Source of the DNA: Lysobacter sp. Root76
Lineage (GTDB): Bacteria; Pseudomonadota; Gammaproteobacteria; Xanthomonadales; Xanthomonadaceae
Direction: 5' to 3'
Length of the DNA: 64,000 nt
Assembly: GCF_001428685.1 (NCBI RefSeq)
Contig: NZ_LMIK01000005.1
Coordinates: 391,224 to 455,223 of the forward strand
This document shows, in pieces, positions 25,237 through 33,727 of this stretch (its first letter is position 1; every line of letters begins with the position of its first letter). The notes beneath the pieces are model-generated. The model had not been told where the DNA came from. It saw nothing but the letters and a program-made list of their open reading frames with translations, and ran no database searches. The position numbers and the translations under genes are program-made.

Positions 25237-25940
25237 ACGGCGACGACGGCGAGCGGATCAAGCTGGAGCCTTCGTGGAAGGCGCGCGTCGGCGACTGGTT
25301 CGCCCGCGACGACATGCGCGCGCTATCGGCGTTCCTGCGCCAGCGCAAGGCCGCCGGCGCCCGCATCTACCCGCCCGGCCCGCAGATCTTCGCCGCGTTC
25401 GACGCCACCCCGTTCGAGCAGGTCAAGGTCGTCGTGCTCGGCCAGGACCCCTACCACGGCCCTGGTCAGGCCCACGGTCTGTGCTTCTCGGTCCCGCCCG
25501 GGGTGAGCGTGCCGCCGTCGCTGGACAACATCTATAAGGAGATCCACCGCGACCTCGGCCTGCCGCGCCCCGACCACGGTTATCTGATGCCGTGGGCGCA
25601 CCGGGGCGTGCTGTTGCTCAACGCGGTGCTGACGGTCGAGGACGGCCGCGCCGGCGCCCACCAGGGCAAAGGCTGGGAGGGCTTCACCGACCACGTCGTC
25701 GACACCCTCAATCGCGAACGCGAAGGCCTGGTGTTCCTGCTCTGGGGCAGCTACGCCCAGGCCAAGGGCAAGGTGATCGATCCGCGGCGTCATCGCGTGC
25801 TCAAGGCACCGCATCCCTCGCCGCTGTCGGCGCACCGCGGCTTCATCGGCTGCGGGCATTTTTCGGCCGCTAACGAGTATCTGGCGCGTCAGGGCCAGAC
25901 CCCGATCGACTGGTCGCTGCCGCCGCGCAGCGCACTCTGA
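25233..25940 (+). CDS. ung: Uracil-DNA glycosylase (family 1)
   Basis: Cytoplasmic base-excision repair enzyme of 235 residues that removes uracil from DNA. The catalytic water-activating loop is intact ([21 protein letters not shown], with the Asp of GQDPYHG), followed by the Pro-rich loop [12 protein letters not shown], the uracil-binding [11 protein letters not shown], and the Leu-intercalation loop [18 protein letters not shown]. It overlaps the upstream receiver gene by 4 bases, so its translation is probably coupled to it. Confidence 0.96.
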   Translation: MNGDDGERIKLEPSWKARVGDWFARDDMRALSAFLRQRKAAGARIYPPGPQIFAAFDATPFEQVKVVVLGQDPYHGPGQAHGLCFSVPPGVSVPPSLDNIYKEIHRDLGLPRPDHGYLMPWAHRGVLLLNAVLTVEDGRAGAHQGKGWEGFTDHVVDTLNREREGLVFLLWGSYAQAKGKVIDPRRHRVLKAPHPSPLSAHRGFIGCGHFSAANEYLARQGQTPIDWSLPPRSAL

Positions 25941-26010
25941 TCCGGCGCCGTCCGGGCGCCCGGGAAACCGCCTCGGCCGTTGCCGGCCCGAGACGCGGCA
26001 TGGCCGCGGA

Positions 26011-26640
26011 TCAGCGCGTTCCTTGGGCCGCCATCAGGGCTTCGAGCGCGCCCTGATCGTCGTCGCTCGCGCTGACCGTCATGATCGTGGCGGCCTCGCT
26101 GTCCGCGCCGATCACGTAGGCGTGGCCCATGTTCGCGTCGATGTAGACCGACTCGCCGCGTTGCAGCGGCAGCGGATCGTAGAACTCGGTGTGCAGCACC
26201 ACCGTGCCTTCCAGGACGTAGACGAACTCCTCGCCGGAGTTGCGGGCGTAGGGCCCGAATTCGTCCAGGCTGCGCGCCCGCAGATGGGTCACGGCCGGGG
26301 TCATGCGCTTGTGGCGCAACTCTGGGCACAGATAGAAGGACTCGTAGTTTTTGCCGTCGATGCGGACCGCATCGCGGACCCGGCCGATGCTGCGGCGTGC
26401 GGTCACCGTCGGCACGCCGCCGTTCACGGTCTCCTCGGCGAACAGCTCCGACATGCGGATGTTCAGGCGCTCGCTGAGCTGCTGCAGCTTGTCGTAGGTC
26501 AGCGACAGGCGGTCGTGCTCGATCTTGGACAGGGTGGACAGCGGGATCCCGGAGCGCTCGCTCATCTGCTTCAGCGTCCACTTGTTGCGCGCACGTAGCG
26601 AGCGCAGCAGGCCGCCGATGGTCGGGTGGGGCGACTTCAT
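26011..26640 (-). CDS. XRE family regulator with cupin sensor domain
   Basis: 209-residue DNA-binding protein. Residues of about 8-65 are a Cro/C1-type helix-turn-helix (IGGLLRSLRARNKWTLKQMSERSGIPLSTLSKIEHDRLSLTYDKL). Residues of about 115-195 form a cupin barrel (YARNSGEEFVYVLEGTVVLHTEF ... RGESVYIDANMGHAYVIG) that in this family binds a small ligand. Regulators of this build control amino-acid, polyamine or catabolic genes; the target is unknown. Upstream is an unusually AT-rich stretch of about 80 bases that probably holds the promoter. Convergent with ung. Confidence 0.88.
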   Translation of the reverse strand: MKSPHPTIGGLLRSLRARNKWTLKQMSERSGIPLSTLSKIEHDRLSLTYDKLQQLSERLNIRMSELFAEETVNGGVPTVTARRSIGRVRDAVRIDGKNYESFYLCPELRHKRMTPAVTHLRARSLDEFGPYARNSGEEFVYVLEGTVVLHTEFYDPLPLQRGESVYIDANMGHAYVIGADSEAATIMTVSASDDDQGALEALMAAQGTR

Positions 26641-28059
26641 GGATGAACTCTCCGCAGCATGAAAACGGTTCCGGTTGCGGCGAAACGAGGACGGGACGCC
26701 GATGCAGCCTCGGAACAGGCAAATGGTTCAGTATGTGAAAAATACACAAAACTGATGCCAAAAGTCAGCCTAATTCGTTGTTTGTCCGTGTTTTTTTGAT
26801 CCCGGGACCGAGCGCCGCCGCCTCCGCTCGTGGCCGCGATCCCGGGCAGGGGCAGGCATTTCGTGCGCCCATGCGGCTTGAGTCCAGCTGCGTTGGAGTG
26901 CGAATTCATCGCCGTGCGGCGCTGCGCATGCATTCAAGCCGGGGCTGCGAATGGCAGCTCAGCGTCGCCCTACCGGGCCGATACCTGGGGCGGGCTCCGG
27001 CCATGCCCCCTGTGCCCGGACTCAACGGGCATCCACGAAAAGAATCCCGATACGGGTAGATTATCCGTATTGGAGAAATATTATCCGATTGGCAGATTTC
27101 ATCGAAATCTGCGCGGCTGTCGGCGAGGCGTTGCGGATCGACGCCGGACCTGCTCGGCTGTCCGCGGATTTCCCCAATATTTCGGCTGCAAAAAAGGGCA
27201 TCGAATTGGTGCGGCCCAGCTCGCCGAGCTGAGCTTGAGAGAGCAGGGCATCGTCATTGCAGATCCGATGCCACAATTTTTATCAGTTCACGGGATAAAT
27301 ATTGGGCATTAGGCCATGATATTTGCTGATTAAGACAATATTGCTCGCATTGTCCAAACTGAGTTACATTGGCTCAGCTGGCAAAAGTTTGTGATGGGCG
27401 ACATGGATGACTCCCCAAGGATGCGGAGGGGTGAGGTGGGACCGGTAAGAGCTCTGGACGAGCGCAATGTGCCTGCGGATATCCGTTGGGCACCGCGGCC
27501 GGCCGTTGTTTCCGCAAGTCGCGATTGCGATTGCGACTGCTCCTAAGTCCTGGGGGTGTGGATGCCGAAGCGCTAGTGGGGTGCTCACGGAAGCCGCAGG
27601 TGTGGGCGTAGTAGCCGCTGGCAGACGAGCGGCTCCGCTTCATCGATCCGGCAGCAACGAAACGCTCCGCTTATGCGATCGCGATGATGGACGCACTCGC
27701 CGCACGCCCGTCTCGCCGACCGAGGCCTGGCATGCATCGATTGAGCGTCGGCCGCGCGATGTCACACATCTTGTTAAGCGTGGCGACGCGATGTCCATCG
27801 GCGTTCGTCTCGCTTCAAGCAACTCGACCGAGTAGAGGAGCGATCCGAGCTGATGTTGCTCTAGTCGGATGGCGGTACCCGACGAGGCGCGCGACGGACT
27901 CTCTCCTCCGTCGCTCGCCGTTCAAGGTTTCTGGGCATGGGCGCGATTGCTGAGCGGATCGACGGCAGCGAGTGCAGCTTGCTCCGGTGGCCTCGATGGG
28001 GCGTTGGATCCGCGCATCCGCCGCGGCCGATGCAACGAAGTCCCGTTCGGCCGCGCCCT
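26641..28059. other. Gene-poor 1.4-kb stretch of mixed composition
   Basis: No convincing gene was found on either strand. Two blocks are clearly richer in A/T than the rest of the window: about 26700-26800, the promoter region of the XRE regulator, and about 27050-27370. The latter includes TTATCCGTATTGGAGAAATA, then TTATCCGATTGG, and a 21-bp hairpin at 27092-27112. The rest is GC-rich but without codon-periodic frames. Short frames such as 26951-27232 and 27684-27953 have no recognisable domain. It looks like decayed or acquired DNA at an insertion spot. Confidence 0.55.
27092..27112. repeat. Perfect 9-bp inverted repeat in AT-rich block
   Basis: GCAGATTTC / GAAATCTGC separated by ATC. It is the strongest palindrome in the gene-poor stretch and lies next to two ATTATCCG direct repeats (27059-27066 and 27080-27087). 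It could be an operator, a small-RNA hairpin or a remnant of an inserted element. No T-run follows. Confidence 0.55.
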
Positions 28060-28923
28060 TCAGCGAAAATGCGCGCTCAACACCGCGCCGGCTTCGAGCA
28101 GCGCCGCCGGCGAACCGCGCGGAGGCGCCAGCAGCCGGAACGCGACCGATGGCAGCGCCGGCAGGCGCAGGGCGCGCGGCGCCGGCACCAGGCCTTCGAC
28201 GACCGCCGATGCGTTGAGGCAACCCACCCCCAAGCCGGCCGCGATGGCCGACTGCAGGCCGGCGACGCCGCTGCAGGTGTGCGCCACCGTGTGCGCGATG
28301 CCGCGCTGGACCAACGTGCGCACCGCTGTGCGATGTACCGCGCAACTGTCGGGCAGCAGCACCAAGGGCAGGGGCTCGCCTTCGAGGTGGCGGAACTGCG
28401 GCGCCGCCAGCCATGACAGCGCTTCGCGGCGCAGTGGGCGGCCACCGGCGCGGGCCGGCTTCACCTCCATCACTAAGGCCAGGTCGTAGTCGCGGCGCGC
28501 ATGGCCTTCGACGATGGCCGCGCTCTGCGCGACGGTCACCTGCAGGCGCAGTTGCGGGCAGGCGCGTGCGACGTGGCGCAGCAGTGCGGCGACGTCGGCC
28601 GGGCGGAAGTAGTCGCTGATCGCCAGGCGCACGTCGGTGGTGGGCGCGGCTTGCTGCACGTCGCGCAGCGCGAGTTCGCCGATTTCCAGCAGCTGGCGCG
28701 CATGCGCCAGCAGGCGCTCGCCGGCCGGCGTGGTCGTTACGCCGTTGCGCGAACGCAGCAGCAGCGGCACGCCCGCGACGGCTTCGAGCTTCTGCAATTG
28801 TTCGCTGATCGCCGACTGCGAGCGGAACACCATCGCCGCGCCGGCGGAGATGCTGCGCGCATCGATCACGGCGACGAAGGAGCGGAGCTGTTCCAGGTCC
28901 AGGCTGCGCATGCGAGGCTCCAT
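28060..28923 (-). CDS. LysR family transcriptional regulator
   Basis: 287-residue LTTR. The N-terminal winged helix-turn-helix reads LEQLRSFVAVIDARSISAGAAMVFRSQSAISEQLQKLEAVAGVPLLLRSRNGVTTTPAGERLL. Residues of about 90-285 form the periplasmic-binding-like effector domain (VRLAISDYFRPADVAALLRHVARACPQLRLQV ... GLQSAIAAGLGVGCL). It is divergent from a tautomerase gene across 103 bp holding a palindrome 7 bp from its own start, the usual layout for autoregulation plus control of the neighbour. A second ATG four codons in (MRSLDLEQL) is also possible. Confidence 0.9.
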   Translation of the reverse strand: MEPRMRSLDLEQLRSFVAVIDARSISAGAAMVFRSQSAISEQLQKLEAVAGVPLLLRSRNGVTTTPAGERLLAHARQLLEIGELALRDVQQAAPTTDVRLAISDYFRPADVAALLRHVARACPQLRLQVTVAQSAAIVEGHARRDYDLALVMEVKPARAGGRPLRREALSWLAAPQFRHLEGEPLPLVLLPDSCAVHRTAVRTLVQRGIAHTVAHTCSGVAGLQSAIAAGLGVGCLNASAVVEGLVPAPRALRLPALPSVAFRLLAPPRGSPAALLEAGAVLSAHFR

Positions 28924-28930
28924 GGGTTAT

Positions 28931-28949
28931 CCATCGGAAATCCCGATGG
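28931..28949. promoter_or_regulatory. Palindrome in the LysR / tautomerase divergent region
   Basis: CCATCGG / CCGATGG, a perfect 7-bp inverted repeat with 5 bases between, placed 7 bp upstream of the regulator start. Position and size fit an autoregulatory binding site of the divergent LysR protein. Whether it is the recognition or activation half of an LTTR site is not known. Confidence 0.5.
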
Positions 28950-29026
28950 GTGCCACCTGATAATCCAGCTATTCCGGTGGTCGGGGCGGGGCTAGTGTGG
29001 TCCTACCCCATCACCGGAACAAGTCC

Positions 29027-29425
29027 ATGCCGCACATCGCCCTGCAGATTTCAGGAGCCCCGGATACCGCCCTGACCAAGGCGGTCGCCGCCGCCGTCGC
29101 CGACCTCACCGTCGAGGTCCTGGGCAAGCCGCGCGAGTTGATCGCGGTGACGATCCAGTACCTCGACCCGGCGCAGTGGATCATCGACGGCCGCCCGCTG
29201 ACCGAACACGGCCGCAACGCTTTTCAGCTCGACATCAGCATCACCGACGAGACCAACACCAAGGCCGAGAAGGCGCGCTATCTGGAGCAGGTGTTCGCGC
29301 GGCTGTCGGAGTTGATCGGCAATGTGCATCCGACCTCGTACATCCACGTGATCGACGCGCGTGCCGCGGCCTACGGCTACGGCGGCCTGACCCAGGAGCG
29401 GCGCTACCAGCAAGCCTTGCGTTAG
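29027..29425 (+). CDS. Tautomerase family protein
   Basis: 132-residue protein of the 4-oxalocrotonate tautomerase superfamily, in the longer Tautomerase_2 branch (about 130 residues against 62 for classic 4-OT). The N-terminal Pro, which acts as the catalytic base after Met removal, is present (MPHIALQISG), which fixes the start at 29027. Other matching parts are KPRELIAVTIQYLDPAQWIIDGRPL, FQLDISITDETNTKAEKARYL and SYIHVIDARAAAYGYGGLTQERR. The substrate is unknown. Divergent from a LysR regulator; convergent with a second LysR gene, overlapping it by 4 bases at the stops. Confidence 0.88.
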   Translation: MPHIALQISGAPDTALTKAVAAAVADLTVEVLGKPRELIAVTIQYLDPAQWIIDGRPLTEHGRNAFQLDISITDETNTKAEKARYLEQVFARLSELIGNVHPTSYIHVIDARAAAYGYGGLTQERRYQQALR

Positions 29426-30324
29426 GCGCCGGGGCCGTCGCCGGCGACCTGGGCCAGCAGCCAGTCGCGCAGCGCCGCGACTTCCGCGCCCGGCGGGCCG
29501 CCGTCGGGGTAGACCAGGTTGTGGCGGTAGCCCTCCAGGCTCGGCCCGAACGGCTGCACCAGCAGGCCCGACGCGAGGTCGTCGGCGACCAGCGCCAGAC
29601 TCAGCAGGGCCACGCCCTGACCGGCGATCGCGGCCTGGATCGCATGGCTGTCGTCGGTGTAGCGCAGGCCGGCGTCGACCTCGACATCGTGCAGGCCGGC
29701 ACGTTCGCACCAGCCGCGCCAGCTCGGCGTGCGCGCGGCGGGGTGGCGCCATTCCACGTGCAGCAGCGGTTGCGAGCGCAGGTCTGCCGGCACGCGCACG
29801 CCCAGGCGCGGGCTGCACACCGGGGCGAACACGTCGTCGATCAGCGGCAGGCAGACCAGGCCGGGGTAGGGGCCGTGGCCGTAGCGGATCGCCGCGTCGG
29901 CGACGCCGGCGTGCAGGTCGACCGGGTCGTCGGAGGCATGCAGGCGCAGGTCGAAGTCCGGGTAGGCGGCGCGGAATGCGGCCACCCGCGGCACCAGCCA
30001 TTTCGCGGTGAACGACACCGTCGCCGACAGGGTGATCGCGCGGCGTGCGCGGCGTGCGGCGATCGCCGCGACCGCGGCGGCGAAGGCGTCGAAGCCTTCG
30101 CGCAGCACCGGGTAGAGCTGGGCTGCGTCGGCGGTCAGGGCGACCTGGCGGGTACGGCGCTCGAACAGGCGCACGCCGAGCTGGTCCTCGAGCAGGCGGA
30201 TCTGGTGGCTGATCGCGGTCGGGGTCACCGCCAGTTCGTCGGCGGCGCGCTTGAAGCTGGCCAGGCGGGCGGCGGCTTCGAAGGCGCGCAGGGCGCCGAG
30301 TGGGGGCAGGCGGCGAGGGTTCAT
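29422..30324 (-). CDS. LysR family transcriptional regulator (GcvA-like)
   Basis: 300-residue LTTR. The start MNPRRLPPLGALRAFEAAARLASFKRAADELAVTPTAISHQIRLLEDQLGVRLFERRTRQVALT is typical of the GcvA/AmpR-like branch (LPPLxALRAFEAAARxxSFxxAAxELxVTxxAVSxQI). The effector domain follows, with ISLSATVSFTAKWLVPRVAAF-type sequence near residue 100. Divergent from an azoreductase gene across 154 bp with nested palindromes, so it probably controls that gene and itself. In-frame sequence upstream of 30324 is unlike the family and is excluded. Confidence 0.9.
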   Translation of the reverse strand: MNPRRLPPLGALRAFEAAARLASFKRAADELAVTPTAISHQIRLLEDQLGVRLFERRTRQVALTADAAQLYPVLREGFDAFAAAVAAIAARRARRAITLSATVSFTAKWLVPRVAAFRAAYPDFDLRLHASDDPVDLHAGVADAAIRYGHGPYPGLVCLPLIDDVFAPVCSPRLGVRVPADLRSQPLLHVEWRHPAARTPSWRGWCERAGLHDVEVDAGLRYTDDSHAIQAAIAGQGVALLSLALVADDLASGLLVQPFGPSLEGYRHNLVYPDGGPPGAEVAALRDWLLAQVAGDGPGA

Positions 30325-30398
30325 GGATGCAGGAAATTCATCTGATGCCTGAGGAATCGGAGTTTGTCGGCCAGCCGTATGGCGCGTCAAATGGTTAT

Positions 30399-30450
30399 AT
30401 GAGCCGAGCACGGTGATTCCGGGCCAGGAATCATGATGAGTAGGGCTCAT
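30399..30450. promoter_or_regulatory. Nested palindromes in the LysR / azoreductase divergent region
   Basis: The inner palindrome TGATTCC / GGAATCA with a GGGCCA centre spans 30414-30433. An outer pair ATGAGCC (30399-30405) and GGCTCAT (30444-30450) is centred within one base of the inner one. The whole lies 75 bp upstream of the regulator gene and 28 bp upstream of the azoreductase start. It fits a two-site LTTR operator, or a cruciform-capable leader. Confidence 0.5.
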
Positions 30451-30478
30451 GCAAATCCGTCCTCTACGAGAACTCCCC

Positions 30479-31171
30479 ATGACCCGCCTGCTCCATATCG
30501 ACTCCAGCGCCCGCCCCCACGGCTCCGACCGCCACGCCCACGGTTCCCACACCCGCCGCCTCAGCGCGCGCTTCATCCAATGCTGGCAGGCGCTGCGGCC
30601 GCAGGACCCGGTGGTCTACCGCGATGTCGGCCAATCGCCGCCGGCGCCGGTGACCGGGGCCTGGATCCATGCCGCGTTCACGCCCGCCGACGCGCGCGAG
30701 CCGTGGATGCGCGAGGCCCTGGCCGAAAGCGACGCCCTGGTCGACGAACTGCTGGCGGCCGACGTGATCGTGGTCGGCCTGCCGATGTACAACTTCAATG
30801 TCCCGGCCCAGTTCAAGGCCTATGTCGACAACGTGGTGCGGGTCGGCCGCACCTTCGGTTTCGACCGCAGCCGCGGCGCCGAGCCGTACTGGCCCTTGCT
30901 GGCCGAAGCCGGCAAGACCCTGGTCCTGCTGGGCTCGCGCGGCGACTACGGCTATGCGGAAGGCGGGCGGCTGGGCCGGCTCAACCACGGCGAGGCCAGC
31001 GTGCGCACCGCGTTCGGTTACCTGGGCATCGTTGATGTCCATGGGGTGGCGATCGAGTACGACGAATTCGCCGACGCGAGGCTGCGCGCGTCGATCGCCG
31101 AGGCCGAGGCCGGCGTCGATGCCCTGGCCGAGCGCCTGGCCGCGCAGCGCGGACAGCGCGCCGCGGCCTGA
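30479..31171 (+). CDS. FMN-dependent NADH-azoreductase / quinone reductase (flavodoxin-like)
   Basis: 230-residue flavoprotein of the AzoR family. It reduces quinones and azo compounds by two-electron transfer, and is thought to guard against quinone stress. Visible features: LLHIDSSARPHGSDRHAHGSHTRRLSARF (FMN phosphate loop), ADVIVVGLPMYNFNVPAQFKAYVDNVVRVGRTF (flavin ring loop), and KTLVLLGSRGDYGYAEGG, with conserved FGYLGI near the C-terminal third. The ATG at 30479 (MTRLLHIDSSAR) matches homologues; an upstream ATG would add ten residues. Probably regulated by the divergent LysR gene. Confidence 0.87.
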   Translation: MTRLLHIDSSARPHGSDRHAHGSHTRRLSARFIQCWQALRPQDPVVYRDVGQSPPAPVTGAWIHAAFTPADAREPWMREALAESDALVDELLAADVIVVGLPMYNFNVPAQFKAYVDNVVRVGRTFGFDRSRGAEPYWPLLAEAGKTLVLLGSRGDYGYAEGGRLGRLNHGEASVRTAFGYLGIVDVHGVAIEYDEFADARLRASIAEAEAGVDALAERLAAQRGQRAAA

Positions 31172-31224
31172 TCGCGCACGCCGAGCTTTGCATTTCGCGG
31201 CACCCGACCTAAGGTGGGCGGCCG

Positions 31225-32034
31225 ATGCCGCACCCCGCGGCCGCTTGCGAATGCGACGTGAGAACCGTTTCCGCCACCCGCTATGTCACGCCGCTGCGCG
31301 AAGGCGGCTCGCTGCCGGCCGTGGTCGAGGCCGACGACGACGGCTTGTACGTGCTGAAGTTCCGCGGCGCCGGCCAGGGCCGCAAGGCGCTGATCGCCGA
31401 GCTGATCGGCGGCGAGCTCGCGCGCGCCCTGGGCCTGCCGATACCGGAAATCGTGCTGGCCGAACTCGATCCGGAGCTGGCCCGCACCGAGCCCGACCCC
31501 GAGATCCAGCACCTGATCCGCGCCAGCGCCGGCCTCAACCTGGCGCTCGACTACTTGCCGGGCGCGGTCAATTACGACCCGCTGGTCGATCAGCCAGACG
31601 AGGCGCTGGCCTCGCGCCTGGTCTGGTTCGACGCCTACGTGAGCAATGTCGACCGCACCGCGCGCAACACCAACCTGTTGCTCTGGCATCGGCGCCTGCA
31701 CCTGATCGACCATGGCGCCGCGCTGTATTTCCACCACGATTGGCCGAGCGCGGAGCGCGCCAGCGCCGGCGTGTTCGCCCAGGTCCAGGACCACGTGCTG
31801 CTGCCGCTGGCGCGGCGCCTGCGCGAGGCCGACGCCGAACTCGCGCCGCAGATCACTCCGGCGCTGATCGAGCGTATCGTCGGCCTGCTGCCCGACGCCT
31901 GGTTGCAGGACGAGCCGGAGTTCGCCGACGCCGATGCGCTGCGTCGCGGCTACGCCGACTATCTCAAGCGCCGGATCGCGCAGCGCGCCGGTTTCGTCGA
32001 GGAGGCCGTCCGTGCCCAATCCCGCTACGTATGA
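31225..32034 (+). CDS. HipA-like kinase domain protein
   Basis: 269-residue protein with a HipA-type kinase fold but without the N-terminal subdomain of classical HipA toxins (which are about 440 residues). Visible parts: LYVLKFRGAGQGRKALIAELIGGELARALGLPIPE (glycine-rich loop and nucleotide Lys), FDAYVSNVDRTARNTNLLLWHRRLHLIDHGAAL (catalytic Asp/Asn region and DHG in the metal-binding DFG position). The ATG at 31225 has AAGGTGGG seven bases upstream; a GTG at 31258 (VRTVSATRYV) is an alternative that fits homologues well. The substrate is unknown. Its last 23 bases overlap the DUF3037 gene, an association I recall as frequent. Confidence 0.82.
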   Translation: MPHPAAACECDVRTVSATRYVTPLREGGSLPAVVEADDDGLYVLKFRGAGQGRKALIAELIGGELARALGLPIPEIVLAELDPELARTEPDPEIQHLIRASAGLNLALDYLPGAVNYDPLVDQPDEALASRLVWFDAYVSNVDRTARNTNLLLWHRRLHLIDHGAALYFHHDWPSAERASAGVFAQVQDHVLLPLARRLREADAELAPQITPALIERIVGLLPDAWLQDEPEFADADALRRGYADYLKRRIAQRAGFVEEAVRAQSRYV

Positions 32035-32416
32035 CTACGCCGTGGTGCGGGTCGTGCCGCGGGTCGAGCGCGGCGAATTCGTCAATGTCGGCGTGCTGGT
32101 CTCGTGCCCGGGCGCCGGCTTGCTGGAAGCGGCGATCGAACTGGACGAGGCGCGCGTGCTGGCGCTGGATCCGAACCTGGACCTGGAGTCGCTGCGCGCG
32201 CACCTGGCCGCGATCGAGCGCATCTGCCGCGGCGGTCCCGGCTCGGGTCCGATCGGCGAACTGCCGGCGCGCGCGCGCTTCCATTGGCTGACCGCGCGGC
32301 GCAGTTCGATCATCCAGATGTCGCCGGTGCATACCGGGCGCTGCCTGCGGCCCGAAGCCATCCTCGATCACCTGCTGGAGCGCATGGTCCGCCCGATCGC
32401 GCCGCAGGCGCGCTGA
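32012..32416 (+). CDS. DUF3037 domain protein
   Basis: 134-residue protein of unknown function. The GTG at 32012 has GAGGAGG upstream inside the kinase gene, so translation is probably coupled. Visible core: YDYAVVRVVPRVERGEFVNVGVLVSCPGAGLLEAAIELDEARVLALDPNLDLESLRAHL, the usual DUF3037 start, then HWLTARRSSIIQMSPVHTGRCLRPEAILDHLLERMV. No catalytic motif is evident. The tight pairing with the HipA-like kinase suggests it is a partner, inhibitor or substrate; this is inference. Confidence 0.82.
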   Translation: MPNPATYDYAVVRVVPRVERGEFVNVGVLVSCPGAGLLEAAIELDEARVLALDPNLDLESLRAHLAAIERICRGGPGSGPIGELPARARFHWLTARRSSIIQMSPVHTGRCLRPEAILDHLLERMVRPIAPQAR

Positions 32417-32428
32417 GGCGCGACGCGC

Positions 32429-33727
32429 TCAGGCCGGCGGCGTCGCGTCGTCGGCGCTGAGCACCAGGGTGGTGCGGGTGCCGCGGCCGACCGCGGACTC
32501 GAAGCTCAGGGTCCAGCCCAGGTGTTCGCACAGGCGCGAGATCAGGTCCAGGCCGATGCCGCCGCCGGCGCGGTCGCCGCCGCCGCGGGCGAGGCGCGCG
32601 TAGATCGCGCTGATCTCCTCCGGCGTCATGCCGTGGCCGGGATCTTCGATGACGATGGTCGCCGGCGCCTGCAGGCGCACCCGGATCTCGCCGCGGTCGC
32701 TGTTCTCGATCGCGTTGCGCAGCAGGTTGCCGATCGCGGCCTGCACGATCGGCAGCGGCGCGACGATGTCGCACGGCGGCAACGGCGCCAGGCTCAGGCG
32801 CAGGTCCTTGTCCAGGGTGAGCTGGCGGTGGTCCTCGACGATTTCCGGCAGCAACTGGTCGAGCGCGACATGGTCGCTGACGCTGGCCAGGCGCGCCGGA
32901 TCCTTGGCCAGGGCCAGCAACAGCGAGATCAGCCGTTCTACGTCTTGCGCGGTGCGACGGACCCGGCCGAGCTGGTGGCGCACCGATGCCGGCACATCGG
33001 GCTGGTCCAGGGCGAGTTCGGTGGCGCCGGCGATCACCGCGATCGGCGTGCGCAGTTCGTGGCTGGCGCTGTCGATGAACACGCGCTCGCGTTCGACGAA
33101 GCGTTCGTTGCGCTGCAGGTACTCGTTGAGCGCGTCGGCGATCACCACCAGCTCGCCGCTGGCCGCGTGCGGCACGTCGACGCGTTGGCCGGGCAGGTCG
33201 GGGCGCAGCCGCGCGATGCGCTCGGCCAGGGTGCTCAAGGGCTGCATCAATCGATTCACGCCCAGCGCGATCAGCAGCGCGAGCACCAGCAGGGTCGTGA
33301 TCGCCGAGCCGGCGATGGTCAGGCCCATGTCGAACTCGCGCGTTTCCAGCTCGGAGATGTCCAGCGCCAGGGTGACGCGGCGGCCTTCGAGGTCGCGCAC
33401 CAGCACGACCCATTCGGCCTCGCCGACTTCGATGTCGTCGTGCACGCCCGGCGACATCGTGCGCAGTTGCGGCGGCAACGAACTCGGCGACGGGGAGCGG
33501 TCGTCGTAGAGCTTGACCCCGGCGGTATCGGTCCAGCGGTAGCCGGGATCGTTGTGGCTGCGCTCGATGAAGTGGTCGAGCTCGGTTTCCAGCAGGGTCT
33601 GCCAGACCAGGTGTTCGACATGTTCGTTGACGATGAAGCCCTGCGCGATCACCGCGACCGACAGCAAGGCGGTGTAGCCGAGCAAACCCAGCAGGATGCG
33701 CCGGCGCAGGCTGCTCTTAGCCGCCAT
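32429..33727 (-). CDS. Sensor histidine kinase (PmrB-like)
   Basis: 432-residue inner-membrane kinase. The first helix is at about residues 12-30 (GLLGYTALLSVAVIAQGFIV). A periplasmic sensor of about 110 residues follows, then a second helix (GLTIAGSAITTLLVLALLIALGV), a HAMP-like linker (MQPLSTLAERIARLRPDLPGQRV), the H-box SASHELRTPIAVIAGATELAL, an N-box (IGNLLRNAIENSD), and G1/G2 boxes (IEDPGHGM, RAGGGIGLDLISRLCEHLG). The gene overlaps its response regulator by 11 bases. Divergence of the pair from a lipid A phosphoethanolamine transferase and a PAP2 gene makes a PmrB-type role likely; the signal is not known. Confidence 0.9.
   Translation of the reverse strand: MAAKSSLRRRILLGLLGYTALLSVAVIAQGFIVNEHVEHLVWQTLLETELDHFIERSHNDPGYRWTDTAGVKLYDDRSPSPSSLPPQLRTMSPGVHDDIEVGEAEWVVLVRDLEGRRVTLALDISELETREFDMGLTIAGSAITTLLVLALLIALGVNRLMQPLSTLAERIARLRPDLPGQRVDVPHAASGELVVIADALNEYLQRNERFVERERVFIDSASHELRTPIAVIAGATELALDQPDVPASVRHQLGRVRRTAQDVERLISLLLALAKDPARLASVSDHVALDQLLPEIVEDHRQLTLDKDLRLSLAPLPPCDIVAPLPIVQAAIGNLLRNAIENSDRGEIRVRLQAPATIVIEDPGHGMTPEEISAIYARLARGGGDRAGGGIGLDLISRLCEHLGWTLSFESAVGRGTRTTLVLSADDATPPA

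Noticed and set aside
26951-27232. Possible small gene ending in a hydrophobic stretch (LADFIEICAAVGEALRID)
   Set aside because: No ribosome site, no family resemblance, and it crosses the GC-rich to AT-rich composition boundary; more likely chance.
27684-28059. Short frames to the left of the first LysR gene
   Set aside because: Arg/Ser/Pro-rich translations in several frames at once, with no start signal and no domain.
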